From: Bacteroidales bacterium
Lineage (GTDB): Bacteria; Bacteroidota; Bacteroidia; Bacteroidales; GCA-2711565
Length of the DNA stretch: 7,703 nucleotides
Direction of reading: 5' to 3'
NCBI GenBank assembly: GCA_029938505.1
Contig: JAOZUV010000088.1
Location: 1 to 7,703 of the forward strand
The stretch's first letter is position 1, and each line of letters opens with the position of its first letter. Below are positions 6,787 to 7,703 of this stretch, in pieces. The position numbers and the translations under genes were made by a program. The notes below the pieces were generated by a model. That model did no database searches. It was not told the DNA's origin and saw only the letters and a program-made list of their open reading frames with translations.

Positions 6787-7703
6787 GTGAAAAAGCTCAT
6801 GATCTTATTAGTTGTTACAAGTATCGGATTTACCTCTTGTAACTTTATGGGAGAAGAACAAGCCGATAACGGAAATCCATTCTTCCAAGAATATGACACC
6901 CCATTTCAGGTTCCTCCTTTCGACAAAATAATGGCAGAACATTATATGCCTGCTTTTATTAAAGGAATGAAAGAAGAAAAAAAAGAGGTCGAAGAAATTA
7001 TTAATAATCCTGAAGAACCAACATTTGAAAATACCATTGTTGCTTTTGACAAAAGCGGGGCATTATTAGCCAAAGTATCTACCGCTTTTTACAACCAAAC
7101 AGGAATGAATACAAATGATGCCATAAAAAACATTCAAATGGAAATTGCTCCTCTTTTAGCCGCTCACGGTGATGAGATTAGCTTAAATCCAAAAGTTTTT
7201 GCTCGCATTAAAGCTGTTTACGATAACAAAGAAAATTTTGATTTAACAGCGGAGGAATTATTTATTCTTGAAAGCCAGTATAAAGGATATGTTCGTAACG
7301 GTGCTAATCTTCCTGCTGACAAAAAAGAACAATTAAAAACCATTAACCAACACTTATCTCCACTTACCGTTAAGTTTGGACAGAATTTATTAGCCGAAAC
7401 AAACGGATTTCAATTAATTATTGAAGATGAAAAAGATTTAATTGGTTTACCTGAATCGGTAAGAGCTGCCGGAGCTGCTGATGCTAAAGCTGCCGAACTT
7501 GATGGCAAATGGGTTTTTACAACTCAACGTTCTAGCATGTATCCATTTATTACTTATTCTCAAAAAAGAGAATTACGTAAAGAATTATATATGGCTTATA
7601 CCAATCGTGCAAATCACGATGATGAAAGAGATAATAAAGCAATTGTTGCTCAAATAATGAAGCTTCGTGTTGAAAGAGCTAATTTATTAGGTTATAAAAC
7701 ACA
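6787..7703 (+). CDS. M3-family metallopeptidase (Dcp/oligopeptidase A-like) lipoprotein, N-terminal part
   Basis: Open from 6787 to the right edge (305 codons plus two bases). It begins with GTG, which is why a search for ATG only would give a shorter reading from 6799 (MILLVV...). GTG is preferred because it supplies the MKK n-region of a lipoprotein signal peptide: hydrophobic core at 4-15 and lipobox G-F-T-S-C with C18. The mature part matches the N-terminal helical domain of M3 dipeptidyl carboxypeptidases: NPFFQEYDTPFQVPPFDKI (30-48), EHYMPAFIKGM (51-61), a PTFENTIVAFD motif (78-88), and a SQKRELRKELYMAY stretch near 260. The HEFGH zinc motif lies beyond the window, since the family is about 680-710 aa, so activity cannot be judged here. 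M3 Dcp enzymes remove C-terminal dipeptides; with the upstream M49 enzyme, which is expected to take N-terminal dipeptides, the pair would degrade oligopeptides from both ends in the periplasm or on the surface. No promoter is seen in the 29-bp gap, so one operon is likely. Confidence 0.9.
   Translation, partial: MKKLMILLVVTSIGFTSCNFMGEEQADNGNPFFQEYDTPFQVPPFDKIMAEHYMPAFIKGMKEEKKEVEEIINNPEEPTFENTIVAFDKSGALLAKVSTAFYNQTGMNTNDAIKNIQMEIAPLLAAHGDEISLNPKVFARIKAVYDNKENFDLTAEELFILESQYKGYVRNGANLPADKKEQLKTINQHLSPLTVKFGQNLLAETNGFQLIIEDEKDLIGLPESVRAAGAADAKAAELDGKWVFTTQRSSMYPFITYSQKRELRKELYMAYTNRANHDDERDNKAIVAQIMKLRVERANLLGYKT

Overview
The window is AT-rich chromosomal DNA from a member of the Bacteroidota. 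The signs are lipoprotein signal peptides ending in Ser/Ala-Cys, near absence of Shine-Dalgarno sequences before starts, promoter-like TAnnTTTG elements, and protein families typical of that phylum: a SprT-like protein with a short C-terminus, a membrane-anchored MutS-like ATPase, and M49 and M3 lipoprotein peptidases. An order such as Marinilabiliales or Bacteroidales is plausible but cannot be fixed from this sequence. No rRNA, tRNA, CRISPR array, insertion sequence or phage gene was seen.

Layout. (1) Bases 1-641, minus strand: MlaE-type ABC permease for lipid traffic, cut at the left edge. (2) 642-777: divergent intergenic region. (3) 778-1555, plus strand: a 57-aa cysteine-containing lipoprotein whose end overlaps a SprT-like zinc metalloprotein by 14 bp. 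(4) 1556-1730: intergenic region with a 12-bp perfect inverted repeat and a good Bacteroidota-type promoter, followed by mannose-1-phosphate guanylyltransferase (1731-2828), which ends in a strong symmetrical hairpin terminator. (5) 2829-3129: 301 bp without a convincing gene, but with a GC-richer patch holding a 29-codon minus-strand ORF. (6) 3130-4929: membrane-anchored MutS-family ATPase. (7) 5072-7703: two consecutive lipoprotein metallopeptidases, an M49 (dipeptidyl-peptidase III-like) enzyme and the N-terminal part of an M3 (Dcp-like) enzyme, 29 bp apart and probably one operon.

How the genes relate. Most are independent housekeeping or envelope units: outer-membrane lipid homeostasis (MlaE), GDP-mannose supply for glycans (ManC), and extracytoplasmic peptide breakdown (M49 plus M3). 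The lipoprotein/SprT pair looks translationally coupled. The MutS-like protein has its own putative promoter and no partner here. I see no clear new multi-gene defence or mobile system. The points most worth a second look are the peptidase pair with its five-residue HExGH zinc motif, the membrane MutS-like ATPase, the small lipoprotein overlapping sprT, and the odd patch at 2894-2983.
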